Shown one piece after another: positions 9,364 to 17,746 of a stretch of 64,000 nucleotides of DNA (within the stretch, counting starts at the first letter, position 1; every line of letters starts with the position of its first letter). The notes under the pieces were generated by a model. It was not told where the DNA came from. It did no database searches and saw nothing but the letters and a program-made list of their open reading frames with translations. A program made the translations under genes and the position numbers. Source of the DNA: Roseivivax halodurans JCM 10272 (lineage in GTDB: Bacteria > Pseudomonadota > Alphaproteobacteria > Rhodobacterales > Rhodobacteraceae). Where the stretch lies: the NCBI RefSeq assembly GCF_000521785.1, contig NZ_JALZ01000006.1, positions 124,001 to 188,000 of the forward strand. Direction: 5' to 3'.

Positions 9364-10694
9364 CGCGCGAGGTCCTTCGCGCGCACGACCTGCATCAGCG
9401 GCATGACGTCGGCCATCTCGGGGCCGCGGTCCATGCCCGTCACCGCGCGGCGCAGCGGCATGAAGAGGCCCTTGCCCTTCCGACCGGTCTGCTCCTTCAC
9501 GGCCGACGTCCACTCGCTCCAGGTGTCGGCGGTGTAGGGCGGCTCGGGCAGGAGAGTCATGGCCTCGGCGACGAAGGCGCGGTCCTCGTCGTCGATCTTG
9601 GGCTCGGCACCCTCGCTGAACATCTGCCACCACGGCCCGAGGTCGTTGCGCGTTGTGATGTTGTCGCGCGCCACCTGCCAGAAGAGCGGCGCCTTGTCGT
9701 CCGGTACGCCGAGCGCGCGGATCTCGCCCTCGACCGCCTCGTAGGGCAGCGCATGCAGGTAGCGGGCGGTCAGCGGATAGAGGTCGTTCACGTCGAACTT
9801 GGTCGGAGCCGACCCGAACTGCGCCGGATCGAAGCCGTCCGCGATCTCGTCGAGCGAAGCGCGCAGTTCCACCGGCTGCGACGAGCCAAGACGCGCCATC
9901 AGCGACAGGAGCGCCGCAGGCTCCACGCCGTTCTCGCGCAGATCCTTGAGCGCAAGCGAGCCGAGACGCTTCGAGAGCCCCTCACCCCCAGGGCCGGTCA
10001 GCAGCGAATGGTGGGCGAAGGACGGGTGCCCGTGCCCGAGCGCCGCCATGATCTGGATCTGCGTTGCGGTGTTGGTCACGTGGTCCGAGCCGCGCACAAC
10101 GTGGGTCACGCCCATGTCGGTGTCGTCGACCACCGAGGCGAGCGTGTAGAGCACCTGCCCGTCGCCGCGGATCAGCACCGGGTCGGACACGCTCGCCGCG
10201 TCGATCGAGAGCGGGCCGAGAATGCCGTCCTCCCACTCGATCCGCTCCTGCGCGAGTTTGAAGCGCCATACGCCGTCGCCGCGCTCTTCGCGCAGGCGGG
10301 CCTTGTCCTCGTCCGTCAGCGACAGGGCCGCGCGGTCATAGACCGGCGGACGACCCATGTTCAGCTGCTTCTTGCGCTTGAGGTCGAGCTCGCCCGGCGT
10401 CTCGAACGCCTCGTAGAACCGGCCCTTGTCGCGCAGCTCGTCCGCGGCGGCATGATAGCGGTCGAGCCGTTCCGACTGCCGCTCGATCTTGTCCCATCCG
10501 AGCCCGAGCCAGTCGAGGTCGCGCTTGATGCCGTCGACATATTCCTCCTTCGAGCGCTCGGGATCGGTGTCGTCGATGCGCAGGATGAAGGTCCCGCCGG
10601 CCTTGCGGGCGATCAGGAAATTGAAGAGCGCCGTGCGCAGGTTGCCGACGTGGATGTGGCCCGTGGGCGACGGGGCGAAACGAGTTGTGGTCAT
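9360..10694 (-). CDS. gltX: glutamyl-tRNA synthetase
   Basis: 444 aa class I aminoacyl-tRNA synthetase that charges tRNA-Glu (in alphaproteobacteria often also tRNA-Gln for later amidation). The 'HIHVG' HIGH-box is at residues 13-17 and the KMSKS-like 'LSKRLG' near residue 240. The start chosen is the ATG at 10694, preceded by CGGAG; the frame stays open 21 codons further upstream but the extension has no ribosome site. Many Rhodobacterales have two gltX copies, so a paralog elsewhere is possible. Confidence 0.95.
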   Translation of the reverse strand: MTTTRFAPSPTGHIHVGNLRTALFNFLIARKAGGTFILRIDDTDPERSKEEYVDGIKRDLDWLGLGWDKIERQSERLDRYHAAADELRDKGRFYEAFETPGELDLKRKKQLNMGRPPVYDRAALSLTDEDKARLREERGDGVWRFKLAQERIEWEDGILGPLSIDAASVSDPVLIRGDGQVLYTLASVVDDTDMGVTHVVRGSDHVTNTATQIQIMAALGHGHPSFAHHSLLTGPGGEGLSKRLGSLALKDLRENGVEPAALLSLMARLGSSQPVELRASLDEIADGFDPAQFGSAPTKFDVNDLYPLTARYLHALPYEAVEGEIRALGVPDDKAPLFWQVARDNITTRNDLGPWWQMFSEGAEPKIDDEDRAFVAEAMTLLPEPPYTADTWSEWTSAVKEQTGRKGKGLFMPLRRAVTGMDRGPEMADVMPLMQVVRAKDLAR

Positions 10695-10893
10695 GAGCGG
10701 GCTCCGTGCATGCGGCGCGGGGTGTTGCACGGGACCTTCGATTTGTCCATGCCGCACGGCCGTCGCGTCATCCTCCGCGAGCTCCTTAGAAAGCCGGGCG
10801 GTTCACAGCGGCGCCCCCGGGCAGACATGCCCACGGCCTTGCGGTTGCGCCACGGATACGCGACGTCCGAGGCACAGAGAGCGGAGACACCCA

Positions 10894-11448
10894 ATGCGCG
10901 CCTTCATCGCCCTGCCCCTGCCCCCGTCCGACGCGGACGTTCTCGAAGCGATGGGTGACAGGCTCGGCTTTGGCCGGGTGATCCCGTCCGAGAACGTGCA
11001 TCTGACGCTCGCCTTTCTCGGCGACGTGCCCGAGGCCGACCTCGCCGAAATCGCCGAGGGTCTCGAGAGCCTCTCGCCTGCCGCCTTCACCTATCGCCTT
11101 TCCGGTGTGAGGAGCTTCGGCAACAGCCACGGCGGCCATGCGCTCGCCATGGGGGCCGAGGGCGGCGCGCCGCTCAAGGACCTGCACGACCGCGTACGCT
11201 CGAGACTCTACGGCGCGGGCATGCCGCTCGAGCGACGGCGCTTCCGCCCACACGTGACCTTCGCCCGGCTGCCGGGTCGGCTGACCATCGAGGAGGAGGG
11301 CAAACTCAAGGCGTTCCTCGAACGCGAGGCGCATATGGCGATCGAGGACATTCCGGCGGACAGGTTCACGCTTTACGAGTCGATCCTGACCAAGGACGGA
11401 TCGGTCTACGAACCGCTCGTCGAGTATCCGCTCGCCCCTCCCGGCTGA
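10894..11448 (+). CDS. thpR: RNA 2',3'-cyclic phosphodiesterase (2H family)
   Basis: 184 aa with the two HxT motifs of the 2H phosphoesterase superfamily: 'HLTLAFLG' near residue 36 and 'HVTFARL' near residue 122. The family hydrolyses 2',3'-cyclic phosphate RNA ends and was first described as a 2'-5' RNA ligase (LigT). The start ATG follows GCGGAGACACCCA. It is a single gene converging on the oxygenase gene downstream. Confidence 0.9.
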   Translation: MRAFIALPLPPSDADVLEAMGDRLGFGRVIPSENVHLTLAFLGDVPEADLAEIAEGLESLSPAAFTYRLSGVRSFGNSHGGHALAMGAEGGAPLKDLHDRVRSRLYGAGMPLERRRFRPHVTFARLPGRLTIEEEGKLKAFLEREAHMAIEDIPADRFTLYESILTKDGSVYEPLVEYPLAPPG

Positions 11449-11464
11449 CCGGTAGCGCATGCGC

Positions 11465-12016
11465 CTAGCGGAACGCCGGTCCGTGCGCCCAGATCGTCAG
11501 GGACTGGCGCGCGCCCTTCGTGACAGGGGTGACGCGGTGCACAGCGTAGGACGGAAAGAGCGTCGCCGTGCCCCTGTCCCGCTTCGCCTCGAGGATGTTC
11601 GCACCGGGCATGATCTCGAGCCCGCCTCCGGCATAATCCCCCGGCTCGGACAGTTGCACGACCATGGTGAGCTTGCGCCGCGACGCCGCGCGTCCGTCGC
11701 CGATATCCGCGTGCCAGTCGAAATGTCCCTCCCGCTCGGCCCCGTAGCGCGCGATCTGGGGGCTTTCGGCGAAGTCCGTCAGGTCGAAGTCGAAGGCCTC
11801 GCGGTTGGCCACGCGGACGAGGTCGACGATTCGGTCCATCACCCAGTCCGCGCCCTCCACCTCGTCGAGCCAGACGAGATCCGCCCGCCTCTGGTTGTGG
11901 TCCTTCTGCGCGCGGGTAAGGCCTGCGTCACGTGGTGTGGCGGTCTCGGACAGGGCGACGATGCGGTCGCATTCGACGGGGCTGAAGGCGTCGGGGATGG
12001 TGTGGCAGGTGGTCAT
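11465..12016 (-). CDS. 2OG-Fe(II) dioxygenase (prolyl 4-hydroxylase-like)
   Basis: 183 aa double-stranded beta-helix oxygenase. The Fe ligands are visible as H and D in 'HFDWHADIGD' (HxD) and a distal histidine in 'SYAVHRVTPV'. The 2-oxoglutarate-binding arginine is probably in 'GARQSLTIW'. The layout is like PiuC/prolyl-4-hydroxylase-type proteins. The substrate cannot be read from sequence. It is transcribed in the same direction as wrbA, 102 bp downstream of it. Confidence 0.82.
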   Translation of the reverse strand: MTTCHTIPDAFSPVECDRIVALSETATPRDAGLTRAQKDHNQRRADLVWLDEVEGADWVMDRIVDLVRVANREAFDFDLTDFAESPQIARYGAEREGHFDWHADIGDGRAASRRKLTMVVQLSEPGDYAGGGLEIMPGANILEAKRDRGTATLFPSYAVHRVTPVTKGARQSLTIWAHGPAFR

Positions 12017-12118
12017 TGCAGTCGGGAACTCCGGTCAAGGCCGATGCTCCTGACACAAGACGTGTCGCCCCGCGCGCCGGTTTGCGACGCGCGGGGCGGA
12101 AAGCGACATTCGTGTGGA

Positions 12119-12712
12119 TCAGGCTGCCAGCTTCGCCGTCTTCTTGACGAGGCGCGTTGCCTGATGGCGCAACGCCCGCGTCTCGGCATCGCCCATCTCG
12201 CCGGCCGCCTTGGAGAAACCGTACGGGTTGCCGCCGGCCTCGAAGATCGACTGGTCGGTATAGCCGGGCGCGACGATGACCGTGCCCCAGTGCATGAACG
12301 TGGTGTAGAGCGTCAGTAGCGTCGTTTCCTGCCCGCCATGCGTGGTGTTGGCCGAGGTGGCCGCCGTCACGACCTTGTCCTCTAGCTTGCCTTCCATCCA
12401 GAGCGGCCCGAGCGTGTCGATGAACGCGCGCATCTGGCTGGTCGGGTTGCCGTAGCGCGTCGGCGTCAGGAAGAAGTAGCCGTCGGCCCAGGTCATGTCG
12501 TCGTGGCTCACCTCCTTGATATCGGACATCTGGTCGAGTTGCTCCTTCCAGGCGTCCTGCCCCTCGACCACCTCCTTGGGCGCCGTCTCCGGCACCCGGC
12601 GGAGCCGCACCTCGGCACCGGCGGCCTCGGAGGCGGATTTCGCCTCGAGCGCCATCGTGTGGTTGGTGCCATAGGTCGAATAGAAGATGATCGCGATCTT
12701 CGGCTGTGCCAT
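12119..12712 (-). CDS. wrbA: NAD(P)H:quinone oxidoreductase, WrbA type
   Basis: 197 aa flavodoxin-like protein of the WrbA family, which does two-electron reduction of quinones with FMN and protects against oxidative stress. The FMN-phosphate loop is 'STYGTNHTMA' near residue 12. 'TPTRYGNPTSQMRAF' and 'TTHGGQETTLLTLY' are characteristic WrbA segments. Length is normal. Confidence 0.93.
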   Translation of the reverse strand: MAQPKIAIIFYSTYGTNHTMALEAKSASEAAGAEVRLRRVPETAPKEVVEGQDAWKEQLDQMSDIKEVSHDDMTWADGYFFLTPTRYGNPTSQMRAFIDTLGPLWMEGKLEDKVVTAATSANTTHGGQETTLLTLYTTFMHWGTVIVAPGYTDQSIFEAGGNPYGFSKAAGEMGDAETRALRHQATRLVKKTAKLAA

Positions 12713-12841
12713 GTCGTACCTCCTGAGCTTGTTCGCACGGGCAACATCTAGCCCGGATCACCGTTCCGCGGGCCTGCGCAAAGGTGCTGTGCGTGTCCGC
12801 AGGGCTTTCCGAGCAGCGCAAGGCGCGGCATATCTGCGGCC

Positions 12842-13231
12842 ATGACACGCACCGATCACGACAGCTTCGAGAAGATGGCCCAGGCCGCCCTCGGCGCTTT
12901 GCCCGCGCCCTTCGACGCCTATGCCCGCGATGTGCTTCTCAGGATCGAGGACTGGCCGGACGACCGGATGCTGTCGGAGCTCGGGATGGACGATCCGCTG
13001 GACCTGACCGGCCTCTACGACGGGGTGCCGCTGCCGGAAAAGTCGGTGAGCGATCCCGCGCCCTTTCCCGACACCGTGTGGCTTTTTCGCGAACCGATCC
13101 TCTCGGAATGGCGCGAGCGGGGAAACGTGGAGCTCGAGGATCTCGTCGCGCATGTCGTGGTGCACGAGATCGCGCATCATTTCGGCTGGTCCGACGACGA
13201 CATCGCCGAGATCGACCGATGGTGGGAGTGA
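12842..13231 (+). CDS. small metallopeptidase family protein (DUF1025/zincin-like)
   Basis: 129 aa. The zinc motif is 'HEIAHHFGWSDDD' (HExxHxxxxxD) near residue 106, and 'DTVWLFREPI' is typical of the minimal-zincin (MpP/DUF1025) family. These are soluble cytoplasmic proteins of uncertain biological role. It stands between wrbA (opposite strand) and the PsiE-like gene (opposite strand). Confidence 0.87.
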   Translation: MTRTDHDSFEKMAQAALGALPAPFDAYARDVLLRIEDWPDDRMLSELGMDDPLDLTGLYDGVPLPEKSVSDPAPFPDTVWLFREPILSEWRERGNVELEDLVAHVVVHEIAHHFGWSDDDIAEIDRWWE

Positions 13232-13235
13232 GCCC

Positions 13236-13676
13236 TCAGAGCGTCCGGTCGCCCTCGCCGCGCCGGTCGAGCCAGACCATCATCGCATAGGCGGACCCGA
13301 GCGCCAGCACCGCAGCGGCAAGGCCGAGAAGGACGAGGCCCGAGATGCCCTCCATCTCGATCAGGATAAATTTTCGCACCACGGCCAGGATGCCGATGAC
13401 GAGAACCGTCCGAACCTGCGCGAAGCCGCGCTCTCCCGACACCATGAGATGCACCGAATGCGACAGCTCGAGCGCGATGATCGCGCCGAGCAGAAGGTCG
13501 AAGAGCTGCTGGAGCGTGCTGTAGGGGACTTCCGCGATGGAGCCCGTCGCCACCTCGTAAGTGAGCTGAACGAAACTCGCCGTTGCCACCACGGACACGG
13601 CAGCCGTTCCGAGCAGCAGGACGAATGCCACGACCCGCGCGAAAATCCCGTAGCCTGCGTCGATGATCGCCTTCAT
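13236..13676 (-). CDS. PsiE-like inner-membrane protein
   Basis: 146 aa with four predicted membrane helices. 'LELSHSVHLM' in the second half and the overall layout match the phosphate-starvation-inducible PsiE family, whose function is unknown. The end lies 4 bp from the end of the convergent zincin gene. No Pho box was looked for systematically. Confidence 0.75.
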   Translation of the reverse strand: MKAIIDAGYGIFARVVAFVLLLGTAAVSVVATASFVQLTYEVATGSIAEVPYSTLQQLFDLLLGAIIALELSHSVHLMVSGERGFAQVRTVLVIGILAVVRKFILIEMEGISGLVLLGLAAAVLALGSAYAMMVWLDRRGEGDRTL

Positions 13677-13710
13677 CCGCGACGAACTAGTGCGCGGCGC
13701 GCGCTTGTCC

Positions 13711-15372
13711 TCAGCGCCGCCCCTCGCGCCAGCGGTTCACGATCGGATAGCGGCGATCGAGCCAGAACGCCTTGGACGAGAGCCGCGTCCCCGGCGCCGA
13801 CTGGAAGCGCTTGTATTCGCTGACATAGACGAGGTGCTCGACCTTGGCGGCATCCTCCGCCGAATAGCCCGCATCGACACAATCCGCGAGGGATCCGTCC
13901 CGGTCGATCAGGATCTCGAGGATGCCGTCCAGCACCGGGTAGTCGGGCAGAGAGTCGCTGTCCTTCTGGTCGGCGCGCAGCTCTGCCGAGGGCGCCTTGG
14001 AGATCACCCGCGGCGGGATCACCTCGCCCGCCGGAGCCTTCATCCAGTCGCGGTGCGTCTCGTTGCGCCAGCGCGCGATTTCGAAGACGCGCGTCTTGTA
14101 GAGATCCTTGATCGGATTGTAGCCGCCCGCCATGTCGCCATAGATCGTGGCGTAGCCGACCGCGACCTCTGACTTGTTGCCGGTCGTGAGCAGCATCTCC
14201 CCGAACTTGTTCGACATCGCCATGAGGAGAAGGCCGCGCAGGCGGGACTGCAGGTTCTCCTCGGTCACGTCCTCGGCCCGCCCGTCGAAGAGCGGCGCGA
14301 GCGTGTCGGTGATCGCGTCCCGCCCCTGCGCGATCGGCACGAAATCGTAGTGGCAGCCGAGCCGTTCGGCGACCTGGCGGGCGTCCTCCAAAGAATGCTC
14401 GGACGTGTATTCCGACGGTAGCATCACGCACCGCACGTTCTCCGGGCCGATCGCATCGGCAGCGATGACCGCGACGATTGCGCTGTCGATGCCGCCCGAG
14501 AGGCCGAGCAGCACCTTCGGGAAACCCGACTTGCGCAGGTAGTCGCGAAGAGCCTCGACCATCGCGCGGTAATCCTGCTCGAACGCGTCCGGGTGCGGAT
14601 CGAACCGGCCCGGCACGCAGCGCCAGCCGGCATCGGGGCGCTCGAGATCCACATGCTCCACGCATTGGTCGAAGACCGGCAGCTGCACCGCCATCTCTCC
14701 GCCCGGATTCAGGACGAAAGAGCCGCCGTCGAAGACCTGGTCGTCCTGGCCGCCCACCAGATTGAGATAGACCAGAGGCAAGCCCGTCTCGACCACGCGG
14801 GAGACCATGTGGTTGAGCCGGATCTCCTGCTTGCCGCGATGATAGGGCGAGCCGTTCGGCACCAGCAGGAACTCCGCCCCCGTTTCGGCATGGGTTTCGG
14901 CCACGTCCTCGTACCAGGCGTCCTCGCAGATCGGCGAGCCGATGCGCGTGTTCCCGACGCTGTAGGGACCGCCGATGGCACCGGCGTCGAAAATCCTCAC
15001 CTCGTCGAAGACCGCGGCGTTCGGAAGGTGGTGCTTGAGCTGGACCGCCGTGATCGCGCCGCCCCTGAGGATGAAATAGGCGTTGTAGAGCTCTGTCCCT
15101 TCGATCCAGGGCCCGCCGATGGCGAGCGCCGGGCCGTCGGCACAATCGGTCGCGAGCTGGCGGACCGTCTCGATGGCCGCCAAGTGGAAGGCGGGCTTCA
15201 GCACGAGGTCCTGCGTGTTGTAGCCGGTGATGAACATCTCCGGCAGCGCCACGAGATCCGCCCCCGCCTCGCGCCCGGCCTCCCAGGCGTCGCGGGCGAG
15301 CGCGGCATTGCCCTCGAGATCGCCCACCGTAGCGTTGAGCTGTGCCAGTGTCAGGCGGAACCTGTCAGCCAT
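13711..15372 (-). CDS. nadE: glutamine-dependent NAD+ synthase
   Basis: 553 aa two-domain enzyme making NAD+ from nicotinic acid adenine dinucleotide. The N-terminal nitrilase-type glutaminase has its catalytic Glu in 'ALPEMFITGY' and Cys in 'GSPICEDAW'. The C-terminal synthetase carries the ATP pyrophosphatase loop 'LSGGIDSA' near residue 295. The ATG at 15372 has GAAGGGG 7 nt upstream; a start 13 codons earlier has no ribosome site and is less likely. Confidence 0.95.
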   Translation of the reverse strand: MADRFRLTLAQLNATVGDLEGNAALARDAWEAGREAGADLVALPEMFITGYNTQDLVLKPAFHLAAIETVRQLATDCADGPALAIGGPWIEGTELYNAYFILRGGAITAVQLKHHLPNAAVFDEVRIFDAGAIGGPYSVGNTRIGSPICEDAWYEDVAETHAETGAEFLLVPNGSPYHRGKQEIRLNHMVSRVVETGLPLVYLNLVGGQDDQVFDGGSFVLNPGGEMAVQLPVFDQCVEHVDLERPDAGWRCVPGRFDPHPDAFEQDYRAMVEALRDYLRKSGFPKVLLGLSGGIDSAIVAVIAADAIGPENVRCVMLPSEYTSEHSLEDARQVAERLGCHYDFVPIAQGRDAITDTLAPLFDGRAEDVTEENLQSRLRGLLLMAMSNKFGEMLLTTGNKSEVAVGYATIYGDMAGGYNPIKDLYKTRVFEIARWRNETHRDWMKAPAGEVIPPRVISKAPSAELRADQKDSDSLPDYPVLDGILEILIDRDGSLADCVDAGYSAEDAAKVEHLVYVSEYKRFQSAPGTRLSSKAFWLDRRYPIVNRWREGRR

Positions 15373-15553
15373 CGCGGGCCCCTTCGGTCGGTCTTCGGTC
15401 GGCGTGGACATAGCAGATGCGTCCGCGAGGGGAAGCGGGGCGCAGAACGCGCGGCCGATATCGCCCCCAAAAGACGTTGTGCCACATCCCCGCGCCCGTT
15501 AGGTTTCGGCTAATTTCCACCCGGCATCACAAGATTTGGGGGCAGGAAGAGGC

Positions 15554-17005
15554 ATGAGCGGGCAGGCTCGTCTTTATCTATTCGCAGCGGCGGCCTGGCT
15601 GCTGCCGGCGCTCGTTTCCGCGCAGTCCGATGATGTCGCGACCAAGCAATATGACGACGGCGGCATCTACAAGGGGACCTTCCGGGACGGCTTCCAGCAC
15701 GGAACCGGGACATACCGGCTGCCCAACGGCTACGAATATACCGGCGAATGGGTCGAGGGGGAAATCCGCGGCGAAGGCGCTGCGCATTTCCCCAACGGCT
15801 CCGTCTACGAGGGCCAGTTCGCCAAGGGCAAACCCGAAGGCGTCGGGCACATCACTTTCGCGGACGGCGGCACCTACGAAGGCACCTGGAAGGACGGCAA
15901 GATATCCGGTCAGGGCGTTGCGATCTACGCCAACGGCGTGCGCTACGAGGGCAGTTTCCGCAACGCGCTGCACCATGGCCGGGGCACCATGACGGCTCAC
16001 TCCGGCTATTCCTACCAGGGCGATTGGGTGAACGGGGTCAAGGAAGGCAACGGCACGATCACCTATCCCGACGGCTCGGTCTACGAGGGCCGCGTCTCGG
16101 AGGGCGAACGCGAGGGCCAGGGCACGCTCACCACGCCCGACGGGCTGACCTACGAAGGCACCTGGACCGCCGGGCAGATCGACGGCGAGGGCACGCTCAC
16201 CCAGCCCAACGGCGATGTCTACGAAGGCGAGCTTGTCGACGGGCGCCGCAACGGTCAGGGCACGGTGACCTACGAGAACGGCGACAGCTATGTCGGCGCG
16301 TTCCGCAACGACCAGCGGCACGGTCAAGGCACCTTCTCGGGCTCCGACGGCTACGAATACATCGGGTCCTGGTCCGAGGGTGAGATCGAGGGCGAGGGTC
16401 AGATCACCTATCCCGACGGGTCGGTCTATGTGGGCGAGGTCGCGGACGGCCTCGCAAACGGCACAGGCAAGATCACCTATCCCGACGGCTCCACCTACGA
16501 GGGCAACTGGGCCGATGGCGTGATCGACGGGACGGGCCGGGCGGAATACGCAAACGGTCTCGTCTACGAAGGCGGGTTCCGCAACGCCAAGAACCATGGC
16601 CAGGGCACGATGAGCTATCCCGACGGCTACCGCTACGAAGGCGAGTGGGTGGACGGCCAGCGCGAGGGTCTCGGCACCGCGACATATCCCGACGGGACCG
16701 TCTATACCGGCACATTCGAAGGCGGCCGGCGGCATGGCGAGGGTCGGATCGAGATGGACGACGGCTTCCGATACGACGGCCAGTGGCGCAATGGGGAAAT
16801 CTACGGCGAGGGTGTCGCCACCTATTCGAGCGGCGATGTCTACGAGGGCATGTTCGTCGACGGCAAGCGGCAAGGCGAGGGCACCATGTCCTATGCGTCG
16901 GGTGAAACGCGCTCCGGCGAGTGGGTGAACGGAGCTCTCGCGCAAGAGACGCCCGCGGCGAGCGCCGAGGACGCACCGGAAACGCCCGAAGCGCCGGAAG
17001 GCTAG
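15554..17005 (+). CDS. secreted MORN-repeat protein (18 repeats)
   Basis: 483 aa with a signal peptide ('LYLFAAAAWLLPALVSAQS', cleavage near residue 25). It then has 18 complete 23-residue MORN units plus a degenerate 19th, and a short acidic Pro/Ala/Glu-rich tail. Each unit follows the xDGxxYEGxWxxGxxxGxGxxxY scheme. A GGAAGAGG site precedes the ATG. MORN repeats form elongated beta-hairpin arrays that mediate protein or lipid contacts; no enzyme domain is attached. Units show a four-unit super-period (see finding). It is most likely periplasmic or outer-membrane associated. Confidence 0.9.
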   Translation: MSGQARLYLFAAAAWLLPALVSAQSDDVATKQYDDGGIYKGTFRDGFQHGTGTYRLPNGYEYTGEWVEGEIRGEGAAHFPNGSVYEGQFAKGKPEGVGHITFADGGTYEGTWKDGKISGQGVAIYANGVRYEGSFRNALHHGRGTMTAHSGYSYQGDWVNGVKEGNGTITYPDGSVYEGRVSEGEREGQGTLTTPDGLTYEGTWTAGQIDGEGTLTQPNGDVYEGELVDGRRNGQGTVTYENGDSYVGAFRNDQRHGQGTFSGSDGYEYIGSWSEGEIEGEGQITYPDGSVYVGEVADGLANGTGKITYPDGSTYEGNWADGVIDGTGRAEYANGLVYEGGFRNAKNHGQGTMSYPDGYRYEGEWVDGQREGLGTATYPDGTVYTGTFEGGRRHGEGRIEMDDGFRYDGQWRNGEIYGEGVATYSSGDVYEGMFVDGKRQGEGTMSYASGETRSGEWVNGALAQETPAASAEDAPETPEAPEG

Positions 17006-17080
17006 GCCGCCGGTCGCCCCGGACCTTCTGTCGCGCACGATCTTCTTGCCGCGCCGCTCCCCTCCCCTAACTCGCGGCGC

Positions 17081-17746
17081 ATGGAAAACGCACTCATCAT
17101 CGGCGCCTCGGGTGGCATCGGTTCGGCGGTGGTGGCCGAACTCGAAGCGCGCGGCGTGTCCGTCACGGGGCTCTCGCGCTCGAAGGACGGTCTCGACGTC
17201 ACCGACGAAGGCTCGGTCGAGGCCCAGCTCGGGGCGCTGGAGGGCCCGTTCGATCTGATGTTCACGGCGACCGGCGCGCTCGAGGTGGACGGTGCGCATC
17301 CCGAGAAGACGATCAGGCGGCTCGATCCCGAGGCGATGCTCGGCCAGTTCCGCCTCAACGCGATTGGCCCGGCGCTGGTGCTGAAACACGCGATCCGGCT
17401 CGTGCCGCGCCGCACACCCGCGGTGATGGCGACGCTGTCGGCGCGCGTCGGGTCGATCGGCGACAACGGACTCGGGGGGTGGTATTCCTACCGCACCGCG
17501 AAGGCCGCGGTGAACCAGGTAATCCATACCGCCGCCGTGGAGTTCGCCCGGTCGCACCGGCACCTCGCCTGCGTCGCCCTCCATCCCGGCACGGTGGAGA
17601 CGCGCTTCACGGCGGATTATTCCGACCACCATCCGACGGTCACCGCGGATGTCGCCGCCCGGCGCCTCTGCGATCTCTTCGATAGGCTCGGACCCGAGCA
17701 TACCGGTCGCTTCTACGACTACGCCTTCGAGGAGATCCCCTGGTGA
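17081..17746 (+). CDS. SDR family oxidoreductase
   Basis: 221 aa short-chain dehydrogenase. The NAD(P) loop is 'GASGGIGSA' near residue 8, and the catalytic Tyr/Lys pair is in 'YSYRTAKAA' near residue 140, preceded by Ser in 'TLSARVGS'. It resembles the CsgA/C-factor-like subgroup ('HPGTVETRF'). Its stop overlaps the GTG start of the photolyase-like gene by 4 nt, so the two are probably translated together. The substrate is unknown. Confidence 0.85.
   Translation: MENALIIGASGGIGSAVVAELEARGVSVTGLSRSKDGLDVTDEGSVEAQLGALEGPFDLMFTATGALEVDGAHPEKTIRRLDPEAMLGQFRLNAIGPALVLKHAIRLVPRRTPAVMATLSARVGSIGDNGLGGWYSYRTAKAAVNQVIHTAAVEFARSHRHLACVALHPGTVETRFTADYSDHHPTVTADVAARRLCDLFDRLGPEHTGRFYDYAFEEIPW

Noticed and set aside
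15578-17701. 707-codon minus-strand ORF opposite the MORN gene
   Set aside because: Its length comes from the periodic, GC-rich MORN repeats on the other strand; the plus-strand product has a signal peptide, ribosome site and regular repeats.
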